A DNA stretch of 64,000 nt from Bacteroides sp. OM05-12 (GTDB lineage: Bacteria; Bacteroidota; Bacteroidia; Bacteroidales; Bacteroidaceae), in NCBI RefSeq assembly GCF_003438995.1, contig NZ_QSUN01000006.1, forward strand, positions 114,901 through 178,900, given 5' to 3'. Numbering within the stretch: position 1 is the first letter of the stretch; every line of letters begins with the position of its first letter. Position numbers and translations under genes: made by a program. Shown piece after piece: positions 36,313-45,275 of this stretch. Under the pieces are notes generated by a model. That model saw only the letters and a list, made by a program, of their open reading frames with translations, had not been told where the DNA came from and made no database searches.

Positions 36313-36344
36313 TTGAGAATTCTAAAATTAAATAACTAAATTTG
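36313..36344 (+). promoter_or_regulatory. Promoter very close to the histidine kinase start
   Basis: TTG (36313-36315), 21 bases, TAAATTTG (36337-36344). The box ends only five bases before the ATG at 36350, so transcription would start at or next to the first codon. That would give a leaderless mRNA. Confidence 0.45.
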
Positions 36345-36349
36345 TATCC

Positions 36350-37492
36350 ATGAAAACAAGCGTCAGAAGCCGTCGTTCTATTTATCTGCTTATACATATT
36401 ATCGTATGGGCACTGTTCTTGTTCTTTCCCATCCTCATGGATTGGGGAAGCAGTACGCTCAACTGGTCGGAATACTTGAGACGCCTGCCTGTGCCACTAT
36501 CGTTTATGGCGATCTTTTATCTCAATTACCTTTACCTGATAGATAAATACTTGTTTCGTAAACAGCAGACCAGAACTTTCATCTTACTGAATGCAGTCAT
36601 TATTATTGCCATCTGCGGAGGTATTCATATCAAGAATGAAGCTCACAGACGGCAGGAACAGCAGCAAACGTCTGCTTTCATGCAGCCCAAAGAAAAACAG
36701 AAGCCTCGTATACCTCATGAATTTCGTGAACGGGAAAAAGAGCCTTATTTCCATGCACGTATGGTTGCTTTGTTTATCTTACGGGATATGCTTTCGCTGA
36801 TACTTACCGTCGGTCTTGCCGTATCCATCAAGATGACAAGGCGTTGGTATGAAGCCGAAGCATCCCGGAGAGAATTGGAAAAGAGCAAGACGGAAGCGGA
36901 ATTGAAGAATCTGAAAAATCAGTTGAATCCTCATTTCTTACTCAATACGCTGAACAATATTTATGCTCTTATCGCTTTTGATACGGACAAAGCCCAAAAA
37001 GCGGTACAAGAACTGAGTAAATTACTTCGTTATGTGCTTTATGAGAATCAGGAAATATACGTACCTCTTTCACGGGAGGCTGAATTTATCCGCAATTACA
37101 TCGAATTGATGAAAATACGTTTGAACGATAATGTCACGGTCAAGTCTTCTTTTAATCTTATCACAGGCAGTAATACGATGATAGCCCCGTTGATTTTTAT
37201 TTCTCTCATAGAGAATGCCTTTAAACATGGGACGTCTGCCACTGAACCGAGTTTTATAGACATTACATTGGAGGAACGGAAAGAAGGTACGGTCATTTGC
37301 CGTATCGTCAACAGTTACCATCCGAAATCCGATGCGGACAAAAGCGGAAGCGGTATCGGACTGGAACAAGTACGCAAACGCCTGGAACTGCTCTATGCCG
37401 GACAGTATATCTGGCAACGTGATGTGTCGGCCGACAATCAAACGTATGAATCAATGCTTGTTATCTCCACTCAAAAAATTATAGAATCATGA
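36350..37492 (+). CDS. LytS/YpdA-like sensor histidine kinase
   Basis: 380 residues. Four membrane helices (about 11-29, 48-66, 75-93 and 139-160) with a charged cytoplasmic segment between the last two. The His_kinase domain has the phosphoacceptor His195 (LKNQLNPHFLLNTLNN) and an HATPase-like tail (PLIFISLIENAFKHG, GSGIGLEQVRKRLELLY). It overlaps the response regulator by four bases (ATGA). Its position directly after the efflux genes suggests the pair responds to a substrate or stress of that pump. Confidence 0.9.
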   Translation: MKTSVRSRRSIYLLIHIIVWALFLFFPILMDWGSSTLNWSEYLRRLPVPLSFMAIFYLNYLYLIDKYLFRKQQTRTFILLNAVIIIAICGGIHIKNEAHRRQEQQQTSAFMQPKEKQKPRIPHEFREREKEPYFHARMVALFILRDMLSLILTVGLAVSIKMTRRWYEAEASRRELEKSKTEAELKNLKNQLNPHFLLNTLNNIYALIAFDTDKAQKAVQELSKLLRYVLYENQEIYVPLSREAEFIRNYIELMKIRLNDNVTVKSSFNLITGSNTMIAPLIFISLIENAFKHGTSATEPSFIDITLEERKEGTVICRIVNSYHPKSDADKSGSGIGLEQVRKRLELLYAGQYIWQRDVSADNQTYESMLVISTQKIIES

Positions 37493-38235
37493 AACTCACT
37501 TGCGCAATAGTAGACGACGAACCCTTTGCTTTAGGATTATTGGAAAGTTACGTAAAGAAGACTCCTTTCCTTGAATTGGTTGGAAAATATTCCAGTGCCG
37601 TGCAGGCGATGAAAGAGTTGTCGGATAAGGAAATAAATCTCTTATTTCTCGATATACAAATGCCGGAGCTCAATGGTATGGAGTTCTCCAGAATGGTAGA
37701 CAAACGTACACGCATTATCTTTACCACTGCTTTCAGCCAGTATGCCGTAGACGGATACCGTGTTAATGCGCTCGATTATTTATTAAAGCCTATCAGTTAT
37801 GCAGACTTTCTGGAAGCAGCCAACAAGGCTTTGCAATGGTTCGGACTGACACGTACACCAAATGCCGGTTCATCTGAAGAAGTCACTACACCATCTGCAC
37901 AAGAAAATGAAATAGACAGTATCTACGTCAAAAGCGACTACAAGCTGATACAGATAAAAATAGATAATATTCTCTATATCGAAGGTTTAAAAGATTACCT
38001 CAAGATATATGCAGAAGACCAACCAAAGCCCGTCTTGAGCCTGATGAGCCTGAAATCCATGGAGGAACTGCTTCCTGCCAATCATTTCATGCGGGTACAC
38101 CGTTCTTTCATCGTGCACAAGGATAAAATAAAGGTAATAGACCGCAACCGGATTGTTTTCGGTAAAGTATATATCCCTATCAGTGACAGTTACAAGAAAG
38201 AATTTCAGGAATATTTGAATAAGAGAAGCCTCTGA
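37489..38235 (+). CDS. LytTR-family response regulator
   Basis: 248 residues. The receiver domain has the phosphoacceptor Asp55 (LLFLDIQMPELNG) and the C-terminal LytTR DNA-binding domain starts at about 140 (IYVKSDYKLIQIKIDNILYIEGLKDYLKIY, cited in part). Typical LytTR ends (MRVHRSFIVHKDKI and VFGKVYIPISDSYK) are present. It acts with the kinase encoded just upstream; the efflux operon is a likely target. Confidence 0.93.
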   Translation: MKLTCAIVDDEPFALGLLESYVKKTPFLELVGKYSSAVQAMKELSDKEINLLFLDIQMPELNGMEFSRMVDKRTRIIFTTAFSQYAVDGYRVNALDYLLKPISYADFLEAANKALQWFGLTRTPNAGSSEEVTTPSAQENEIDSIYVKSDYKLIQIKIDNILYIEGLKDYLKIYAEDQPKPVLSLMSLKSMEELLPANHFMRVHRSFIVHKDKIKVIDRNRIVFGKVYIPISDSYKKEFQEYLNKRSL

Positions 38236-38248
38236 CCGACTTGTATCC

Positions 38249-38265
38249 AACAGTATAAGGCTGTT
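38249..38265 (+). terminator. Weak terminator after the LytTR gene
   Basis: AACAG (38249-38253) pairs with CTGTT (38261-38265) and is followed by a T-rich stretch. The stem is short, so this is tentative. Confidence 0.35.
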
Positions 38266-38308
38266 TTTCATTTTTTCTGTAAAAGTTATCGTTTCTGAAA
38301 ATAAATCG

Positions 38309-38316
38309 TAACTTTG
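38309..38316 (+). promoter_or_regulatory. -7 box of the GH78 gene
   Basis: TAACTTTG matches TAnnTTTG and lies about 50 bases before the ATG at 38366. The -33 element is unclear. Confidence 0.5.
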
Positions 38317-38365
38317 TATGCGATAATCAGATAAACTATTTCTATTTTACAGAAATTACTACTAT

Positions 38366-41300
38366 ATGAAAAACAAAAAGATTCTCGCATTACTAACTAT
38401 TCTGGTATGCTTTTCCTGCTCAATAAGATTACACGCTGTTGATAATTCGTTTTTGGTCAAGAATATGAAAGTCGAATATGCCGAAACCCCATTGGGCATC
38501 GATGTAGAGCAACCCCGTTTCAGTTGGCAAATGGAATCCTCCAACCATGAAAGAGGAAATTCACAGTCGGCCTTTCAGATTACTGTTTCCGATGAAAAAG
38601 GCCAATTGGTATGGGATAGCGGAAAGACAAAGAGTGACCTTTCATTAAACATCGAATATAGCGGTGCTCCTCTGCAACCCACTACCCGTTATTCATGGAC
38701 AGTAAATATCTGGAACCAAAATGAAGAGCAATTTTCAGGTACGTCTTGGTTTGAAACCGGATTGATGAGTCGTGACCATGCCTATCAAGGTTGGAGTAAT
38801 GCAAAATGGATTGGCGGAGGAGACGAAGATCTGCTATTATATTCCCCTTATTTTCCTGTTTTCAAATTAAGTTTCTCGCTACGGTTGGACGAGGCATCCC
38901 AAAGTACCCGTGCAGGTTTCATCTACGGAGCCAATGACGAACGCTTGATGCACAAGTATAAAAATCTGTATCATCTGGAAAACAAAAAAGACGAATCCTA
39001 TATTAAAGTAGAACTGGATATTGCTCCACTGGCTTCGGGCAAAGAAGCGATGCTGAATGTCTACCGGGTAGGATACCATCCGGAAGATAAAAAAGACATT
39101 CCTTATAAAAGTTTCGCCGTCTCTCCCACTTTGATTAATAAGGATAACCGATATTCCTCTCATCAGATAAGCCTTCGTTCTGTTTATGGAATAACACGAA
39201 TCTACATAGATAATGCTGAAAAAGAAACCGCTTGGCTCAATATGAATCCTTTGGGAGAAGGTGGTGATTTCATTACTTTTCCGGTTTTGGCAGATGTTGG
39301 CTTTAGCCTTCCTGCCGGGCAAACGGCTTCTTTCTCCAAAGTGGAAATAGCCAATCATAGAAGCCCTTCTAATGTGATAGCTATCATCAAAGATAGGGAT
39401 TACCGGGTAAACGGCGGTACTACGGGATTTACTGAAATTTTTGCTTTGCCGGAGAAGTCCGCACCGATGCTTAGAACGGTTTTCACATCTTCCGACACAA
39501 AGCTAACGAAAGCACGTCTATACGTCACCGCACGGGGAATCTATGAAGTTTACCTGAACGGTAAACGAATAGGAAACGATTACTTCAACCCCGGATTAAC
39601 TCAGTATAATAAGACACATTTATACCAGACGTTTGATGTTACAGATTATATCCATTCCGGCAACAATGCGCTCGGGGCTTTACTGTCGGAAGGTTGGTGG
39701 AGCGGCAGTTCTACCTACTCCGGAGATAACTGGAACTTTTTCGGAGACCGCCAATCTCTGTTGGCGAAACTGGTTATCACTTATGCGGATGGAAAGGAAA
39801 AGGTTATTGTTACCGATCCGGCTACTTGGACCTACTTTAATAAAGGACCTATCGTCTACGGCAGCTTCTTTCAGGGAGAAGTGTATGATGCTTCAAAAGA
39901 AGCCGAAACAGAAGGTTGGAGCACAGCTTCCTATCATGCGGCAAATTGGAAAAAAGCTTATGAAGTTCCTTTGGAAGGAAATATAAGTACGTCAGGAGAT
40001 GCGAATATGCCACACGTAAATGATTATTCTAATTTTACACTTACAGGACAATTCGGTTCAACCGTGAAAGCCGTCAACGAACTAACAGCTGTTTCTGTGG
40101 AAGAAGTTCGTCCCGGAGTATTTGTCTATGATATGGGGCAAAACATGGCAGGAGTACCGAAGATTATCTTGTCGGGCATGAAACCGGGAACAAAGATAAA
40201 CTTGCGTTTCGCTGAAGTAAAATACCCTGATCTACCGGAATATGCAGGAAATACAGGTATGATCATGCTTGAGAATATCCGTGGTGCCATGGCCCAAGAT
40301 ATTTACATCACCAAAGGCGGTCAGGAAACGATTCTTCCCCGTTTCACTTATCATGGCTACCGTTTCGTGGAGATAACGGGCATTGACAAGCCACTGCCGG
40401 TAGAAGCGGTGAAAGGAGTCGTACTTAGTTCTATTCATGGATGGTCTTCCCATTATGAAACTTCCAACTCCAAAGTAAATAAATTATGGGAGAACATCAC
40501 ATGGTCTTCTTGCGCCAATTTCATGTCTATCCCTACGGATTGTCCTCAACGTAACGAACGTTTGGGATGGGCAGGAGATATTTCCGTCTTTTCACGTACG
40601 GCAACATATTTGTCTGACGTTCCACAATTTCTAAGAAGATACCTGCGGTCAATGCGCGATATACAGCGTGCAGACGGACGCTTTCCCGACATTGCTCCAT
40701 TAGGAGGAGGATTCGGTGGCGTACTATGGGGAAGTGCCGGAATTACAGTGCCGTGGGAATGTTACCAACAGTATGGAGACAAAGCTATGTTGGAAGAACA
40801 CTATGACGCCATGAAGCGATATATTTCCTATATCCTAAAAGAAACCATCGACCCGGCCACTAATTTATTGGTACAATATAGAGTATGGGGAGACTTGGGC
40901 GACTGGCTCGGACTGGAAGATGAGAAAAATGATAAATCGCTGTTATGGGAAGCATATTTCATCCATGATTTGGAACTGATGAATAAAATGGCAATGGCTC
41001 TCGGTAAAACAAAGGATGCTGAGTGGTTCAAGAAGTTGCATGACGAAAGAAAAGCTTTCTTCAACAATACTTATATACAACCGGAAACAGGGAAAACCAT
41101 TTGCTCTGCTTTTATGCCGGAAAAGGAAGGTAAGTTGATAGATATACAGACCTCTTATGTTCTTCCGTTAGTATTCAATATTATCAATGAGACGAATAAA
41201 GGTAAAGCAATAGCCAATCTGGTGGAAACAATCACTAGAGAGAATACAACGGATCAAGGTAGACTGTGTCCGCCCTACTCATTGATGACCGGCTTTATAG

Positions 41301-41881
41301 GAACCGCATGGGTAAGTAAGGTCCTGTCTGACAACGGTCATCCCGAACTGGCTTATAAGTTACTGCAACAGACCAGCTATCCGTCATGGCTGTATTCTGT
41401 GGAACAGGGAGCCACAACTATTTGGGAACGATTGAACTCTTACACACATACCGACGGATTCGGAGGAAACAACCACATGAATTCCTTCAATCACTATTCT
41501 TTCGGAGCCGTAGGGGCTTGGATGTACAACCATTCTTTAGGAATACAACGGGATGAGAACAGTCCAGCTTTCAAACATTTCATACTGAAGCCGGAAGTTG
41601 ACCCTACTGGAGAAATGACGTATGCAAAAGGTTACTATGACTCCATGTACGGACGCATAGAAAGTAGTTGGAGCGTAAAAGACGGAATTTTCCGTTATAC
41701 CTTCACCATACCTTGCAATACCACCGCTCTACTTTATCTGCCGGCTGCATCAGCAAAAGATGTCCGGGAGAATGGAAAGGAGATAAAGAAAAGCGTGGGA
41801 ATAACATTTGCCGGTGAAAAAGACGGCAATATACTATTAAACCTTCAATCCGGTAATTACTCTTTTGAAGTAAAAAGATAA
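38366..41881 (+). CDS. GH78 alpha-L-rhamnosidase
   Basis: 1171 residues with a signal peptide (to about HAVDNSF). Domains in order: an N-terminal beta-sandwich (about 35-130), a concanavalin-like insertion (about 155-350), a rhamnosidase beta-sandwich (about 375-700) and the (alpha/alpha)6 barrel. The barrel carries the GH78 acid motif, DCPQRNERLGWAGD, with Glu731. The C-terminal beta domain starts after about 1070. It removes terminal alpha-L-rhamnose from plant or microbial glycans. There are no SusC/SusD genes nearby, so it is not in a standard utilisation locus. It converges with a hybrid sensor kinase gene, 15 bases away. Confidence 0.92.
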   Translation: MKNKKILALLTILVCFSCSIRLHAVDNSFLVKNMKVEYAETPLGIDVEQPRFSWQMESSNHERGNSQSAFQITVSDEKGQLVWDSGKTKSDLSLNIEYSGAPLQPTTRYSWTVNIWNQNEEQFSGTSWFETGLMSRDHAYQGWSNAKWIGGGDEDLLLYSPYFPVFKLSFSLRLDEASQSTRAGFIYGANDERLMHKYKNLYHLENKKDESYIKVELDIAPLASGKEAMLNVYRVGYHPEDKKDIPYKSFAVSPTLINKDNRYSSHQISLRSVYGITRIYIDNAEKETAWLNMNPLGEGGDFITFPVLADVGFSLPAGQTASFSKVEIANHRSPSNVIAIIKDRDYRVNGGTTGFTEIFALPEKSAPMLRTVFTSSDTKLTKARLYVTARGIYEVYLNGKRIGNDYFNPGLTQYNKTHLYQTFDVTDYIHSGNNALGALLSEGWWSGSSTYSGDNWNFFGDRQSLLAKLVITYADGKEKVIVTDPATWTYFNKGPIVYGSFFQGEVYDASKEAETEGWSTASYHAANWKKAYEVPLEGNISTSGDANMPHVNDYSNFTLTGQFGSTVKAVNELTAVSVEEVRPGVFVYDMGQNMAGVPKIILSGMKPGTKINLRFAEVKYPDLPEYAGNTGMIMLENIRGAMAQDIYITKGGQETILPRFTYHGYRFVEITGIDKPLPVEAVKGVVLSSIHGWSSHYETSNSKVNKLWENITWSSCANFMSIPTDCPQRNERLGWAGDISVFSRTATYLSDVPQFLRRYLRSMRDIQRADGRFPDIAPLGGGFGGVLWGSAGITVPWECYQQYGDKAMLEEHYDAMKRYISYILKETIDPATNLLVQYRVWGDLGDWLGLEDEKNDKSLLWEAYFIHDLELMNKMAMALGKTKDAEWFKKLHDERKAFFNNTYIQPETGKTICSAFMPEKEGKLIDIQTSYVLPLVFNIINETNKGKAIANLVETITRENTTDQGRLCPPYSLMTGFIGTAWVSKVLSDNGHPELAYKLLQQTSYPSWLYSVEQGATTIWERLNSYTHTDGFGGNNHMNSFNHYSFGAVGAWMYNHSLGIQRDENSPAFKHFILKPEVDPTGEMTYAKGYYDSMYGRIESSWSVKDGIFRYTFTIPCNTTALLYLPAASAKDVRENGKEIKKSVGITFAGEKDGNILLNLQSGNYSFEVKR

Positions 41882-41896
41882 ACCATAGTCCCGCAC

Positions 41897-44800
41897 TTAT
41901 AGCAACATTACTCTTGCACTGAGCAAATCAATAATTTTCGACCGTAACACATTGGGATTAATCGGTTTTGCAGCGTATCCGTCAAATCCATGACTAAGGA
42001 TACGTTGTTCATCCGATGCATAAGCATAAGCTGTGACCGCAAGAATAGGGACTTCCGCCGATATTTTGCGTATTTCAGCAGTAGCTTCGTATCCGTCCAT
42101 TACAGGCATATTCACATCCATCAATACAATATTCGGCTTGTGCGTCTTGAACAATTCCACGGCTTCTTCCCCATTCCATGCATGGAGAATATGATAATCC
42201 TTCTTGAGAATTGTTTCGAACAATTTGAAATTACTTATATTGTCTTCGGCAATAAGGATTGAAATCTGGTCTTTCGCCAAAGTTTGAAGTGTGTATTCCT
42301 GAACACTTTTTTTATTCAGTTCGGCTGGGATATTCCGTATTGTAAACCAGAATGTAGCACCTTTACCCGGTTCGGATTCCACTCCGATATCTCCACCCAT
42401 TCGGTTTACAATGGTTTTACAAATAGGCAAACCTAATCCGGTGCCCTGTGCAAAACTGTTTAACTTAACGAAACGCGTGAAAACATCGGCTTGTTTCTCC
42501 GGTGCAATACCACATCCGGTATCGGTAACCCGGAAACGAAGCAAACCGTCTTTTTGCAATGAATATCCAATCGTAATGCCACCCTCTTCGGTAAATTTGA
42601 TAGAATTAGTAATCAAATTAATAAGTAATTGGTTCAAACGGTTGCGGTCTGCCAAGATATTACACTCAAGAAGCCTTTCTTCAAATGTAATCGCCAAATT
42701 CTTTGATTCAGCCCGTGATTGCAACGAAAGAATTGTTTCCTCAATCAAAGTATTTACATCTACAGGAGCATCGACAAATTCCAGCGTACCGGCTTCAATC
42801 TTTGATAAATCAAGAATATCACCAATAAGCTGAAGCAGCAGTTCGTTATTATTCTCAATAATCTTAACAAACTCCTCACGTTCCTCGGTTTCATCTGTCG
42901 AACTAAGCAGATTGGCAAAACCTACAATAGCATTCAGAGGCGTACGTATTTCATGGCTCATATTGGCCAAGAATGCTGATTTTAGTCGATTTGATTCCTC
43001 GGCTTTATCGCGTGCATTAATAAGATCCTGTTCCATCTTCTTACGTTGTGTAATAACCAGTGAAGAGCCAACCAAGGTAAGCGGTTTACCATCTTCATCC
43101 CGTTTCTCTACAACTGCCTGTGCTTCCACCCAATCTATTTTGTATCCGGTTTCATCGTGTGATATGACGCGATACTCTTCGCGCACTTTATCCGAACGTC
43201 CCTCTATCAGATCGTTATAAGCTCCAAGAACCCGTTCCTTATCTTCCTTATATATCTTGGAAAAATATTGCATATCCGGAACTGACAATTTGTCTTCATC
43301 AACATTACGCCCTGTTTCACTCAGTTCTACCGGACGATTTACATCGCAAAGAATCTTATGTTCGCGTAAATTCCAATTCCACGGTACAATATTGGCTACA
43401 TCAAGCGCCATCGCCAGTTTATGATTCGTGTCATCTATTTTCTGCTGAGCATGGTGCAATTCTGTAGCATCTACGTAATAGGCATCTACATAACCATCTT
43501 TCATGGCAGGAGTTACTACAATATTCTGATAGGAATTCGATTCGGAAAAATACTGTGTATAGGTAATGGCTTTCTTTTCTGTATCCGCCAACTCAGCCAG
43601 ACGCAAGGATACATTTAAATCCGCACCGAAAAGTTCACTTGCCTGATAACAGTCCGATTCGACACCTTGAGCGAAATTCATTATAAAACGCCCGTTCGTT
43701 TGGCATATTTCCATATCGATAATCTCTCCCGAAGAACTACGCAATAGTTTTGCCTTCATATAGCCAACCGGCATATTATCAAAAAGATTAGCCAATTCAC
43801 GACTGATTTCAAACTGTCGCTGCTGCGCTTCATTCAGAGTTTTCAACGTACGGATACGATGAAACAGGAAAGCGAATATCAGCAATGCTACAATCAAAAC
43901 TCCGCCGAAAATAATTGGAGCTTTATGCCGTTGGTAAAAAGTAGGCCGGTCTAAAAAGACGCTATTGGACGGACATTGATTTATTGAAAAACCTTTCAAT
44001 AGCAACGAAGGATAATTAAAAGTAGGAATCGCTTCCGTAGGAATAAAGAATGGAATTTCCCGGGCAGGAGTATTTGCTAATACAGATAAGATAGTTTGTT
44101 GCAAATGCGTTTCAAAAACCTTACTATCGAAAAAACAACCACCGATCATACTGCTATTCTTCATAACAGCACTTTTCAATGCAAAGACCGGAACGGAAAG
44201 ATTGGCAATTACACGGTATGAATTGGCATTGAGTATGGTACTTCCTGCAATATCGGATAACCAAGTCCATGAAGAAAAAAGCACTCCGGTAGAATCAACA
44301 TCAATTGTTTCCAGTTGTGACATCAGTTCTTCTAAAGATATATCCATCGCTGAAAGAAAACGATATTTAAGATGGGGATATTTCTGTGCCATCAAACGCT
44401 CCATATCATAATTAAGTTGCTGATTCATATAACGGCCGTCACCAATAAGTAACACTTCTTCCATAGCGGGAATCATCCGTTGTAACAAGTCTACATTGTC
44501 CAGAGGAAACATTTTTGTTTGCAAAACGGTCAGATTATACTTATCCGCAAGCGTAGAAAGCGGCACACGCTCTTCAAGACGAATCGGATATCTTTTAATA
44601 TAAGCCATATCAGAACCGAAATAATCCTCCTCCGCACACAAAACCAAAGGTACATCTCCCCAACGGTTCCGGAGTTCATCCTTTAATAATAAAGACGGAT
44701 TACCCAATAATAATATAGCTTTCGGAGCTTTAGCGGAATATTTATCCAAAACAGCATGCTTTAACATATCGAATTGTACCGTATCGTTTATGATTAGCAT

Positions 44801-45046
44801 ATTTAGATGTTCAACAAAGGTAGCAACACCACGTTCGTTGGAAAGTAATTTTTGAACCGGTTCAATGATTGCATTGCTCCACGGTGCATCCGAAGTATAG
44901 GTATTGATGATTAACAAATAGTCCTTTTTAATATTTAAAGTCTGATTATCATGAGCCTGTGCCATCAGTGTAAATACAACACTGGCAATCAGAAGCAAGC
45001 TCCACTGTCGCAGGGTGGAAGTCCTGTAATAGATGTTCAATTTCAT
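41897..45046 (-). CDS. Hybrid sensor histidine kinase with periplasmic ABC-binding-like sensor
   Basis: 1049 residues. A signal-anchor helix (about 15-31) is followed by a periplasmic domain (about 38-370, NIKKDYLLIINTYTSDAPWSN...) resembling a substrate-binding protein. A membrane helix lies at about 376-395. Then come one or two PAS-like domains (420-670), HisKA with His698 (FLANMSHEIRTPLNAIVGFANLL), HATPase and a C-terminal receiver domain with Asp977 (VLMDVNMPVMDG). No DNA-binding domain is present, so it needs a partner regulator. It lies between two carbohydrate-active enzyme genes, which hints at a glycan-related signal. Confidence 0.9.
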   Translation of the reverse strand: MKLNIYYRTSTLRQWSLLLIASVVFTLMAQAHDNQTLNIKKDYLLIINTYTSDAPWSNAIIEPVQKLLSNERGVATFVEHLNMLIINDTVQFDMLKHAVLDKYSAKAPKAILLLGNPSLLLKDELRNRWGDVPLVLCAEEDYFGSDMAYIKRYPIRLEERVPLSTLADKYNLTVLQTKMFPLDNVDLLQRMIPAMEEVLLIGDGRYMNQQLNYDMERLMAQKYPHLKYRFLSAMDISLEELMSQLETIDVDSTGVLFSSWTWLSDIAGSTILNANSYRVIANLSVPVFALKSAVMKNSSMIGGCFFDSKVFETHLQQTILSVLANTPAREIPFFIPTEAIPTFNYPSLLLKGFSINQCPSNSVFLDRPTFYQRHKAPIIFGGVLIVALLIFAFLFHRIRTLKTLNEAQQRQFEISRELANLFDNMPVGYMKAKLLRSSSGEIIDMEICQTNGRFIMNFAQGVESDCYQASELFGADLNVSLRLAELADTEKKAITYTQYFSESNSYQNIVVTPAMKDGYVDAYYVDATELHHAQQKIDDTNHKLAMALDVANIVPWNWNLREHKILCDVNRPVELSETGRNVDEDKLSVPDMQYFSKIYKEDKERVLGAYNDLIEGRSDKVREEYRVISHDETGYKIDWVEAQAVVEKRDEDGKPLTLVGSSLVITQRKKMEQDLINARDKAEESNRLKSAFLANMSHEIRTPLNAIVGFANLLSSTDETEEREEFVKIIENNNELLLQLIGDILDLSKIEAGTLEFVDAPVDVNTLIEETILSLQSRAESKNLAITFEERLLECNILADRNRLNQLLINLITNSIKFTEEGGITIGYSLQKDGLLRFRVTDTGCGIAPEKQADVFTRFVKLNSFAQGTGLGLPICKTIVNRMGGDIGVESEPGKGATFWFTIRNIPAELNKKSVQEYTLQTLAKDQISILIAEDNISNFKLFETILKKDYHILHAWNGEEAVELFKTHKPNIVLMDVNMPVMDGYEATAEIRKISAEVPILAVTAYAYASDEQRILSHGFDGYAAKPINPNVLRSKIIDLLSARVMLL

Positions 45047-45066
45047 GTTTGTATCAATAATTGGTG

Positions 45067-45074
45067 CAAACTTA
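45067..45074 (-). promoter_or_regulatory. -7 box of the hybrid kinase gene
   Basis: TAAGTTTG on the minus strand, about 20 bases before the ATG at 45046. It matches TAnnTTTG; no clear -33 box is seen. Confidence 0.45.
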
Positions 45075-45233
45075 GGAATTTAATTGCAAATCATAACTGT
45101 TATTCAGCTAAAATTAATCTTTTAAATTCCCAATAGATAGTTTAAAGCTCAACTATTTATAATTTTCAAAATAATTCGGAAAGAATCGGGGGAATTGCTC
45201 ATCATATTCGACTCTTAACCTCATTTTATTTTC

Positions 45234-45241
45234 TATCTTTG
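45234..45241 (+). promoter_or_regulatory. -7 box of the GH123 gene
   Basis: TATCTTTG, 34 bases before the ATG at 45276, fits TAnnTTTG. The -33 region is not clear. Confidence 0.45.
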
Positions 45242-45275
45242 CTACCGGATAAATTTCAGACAAAACTGTTTCGAT

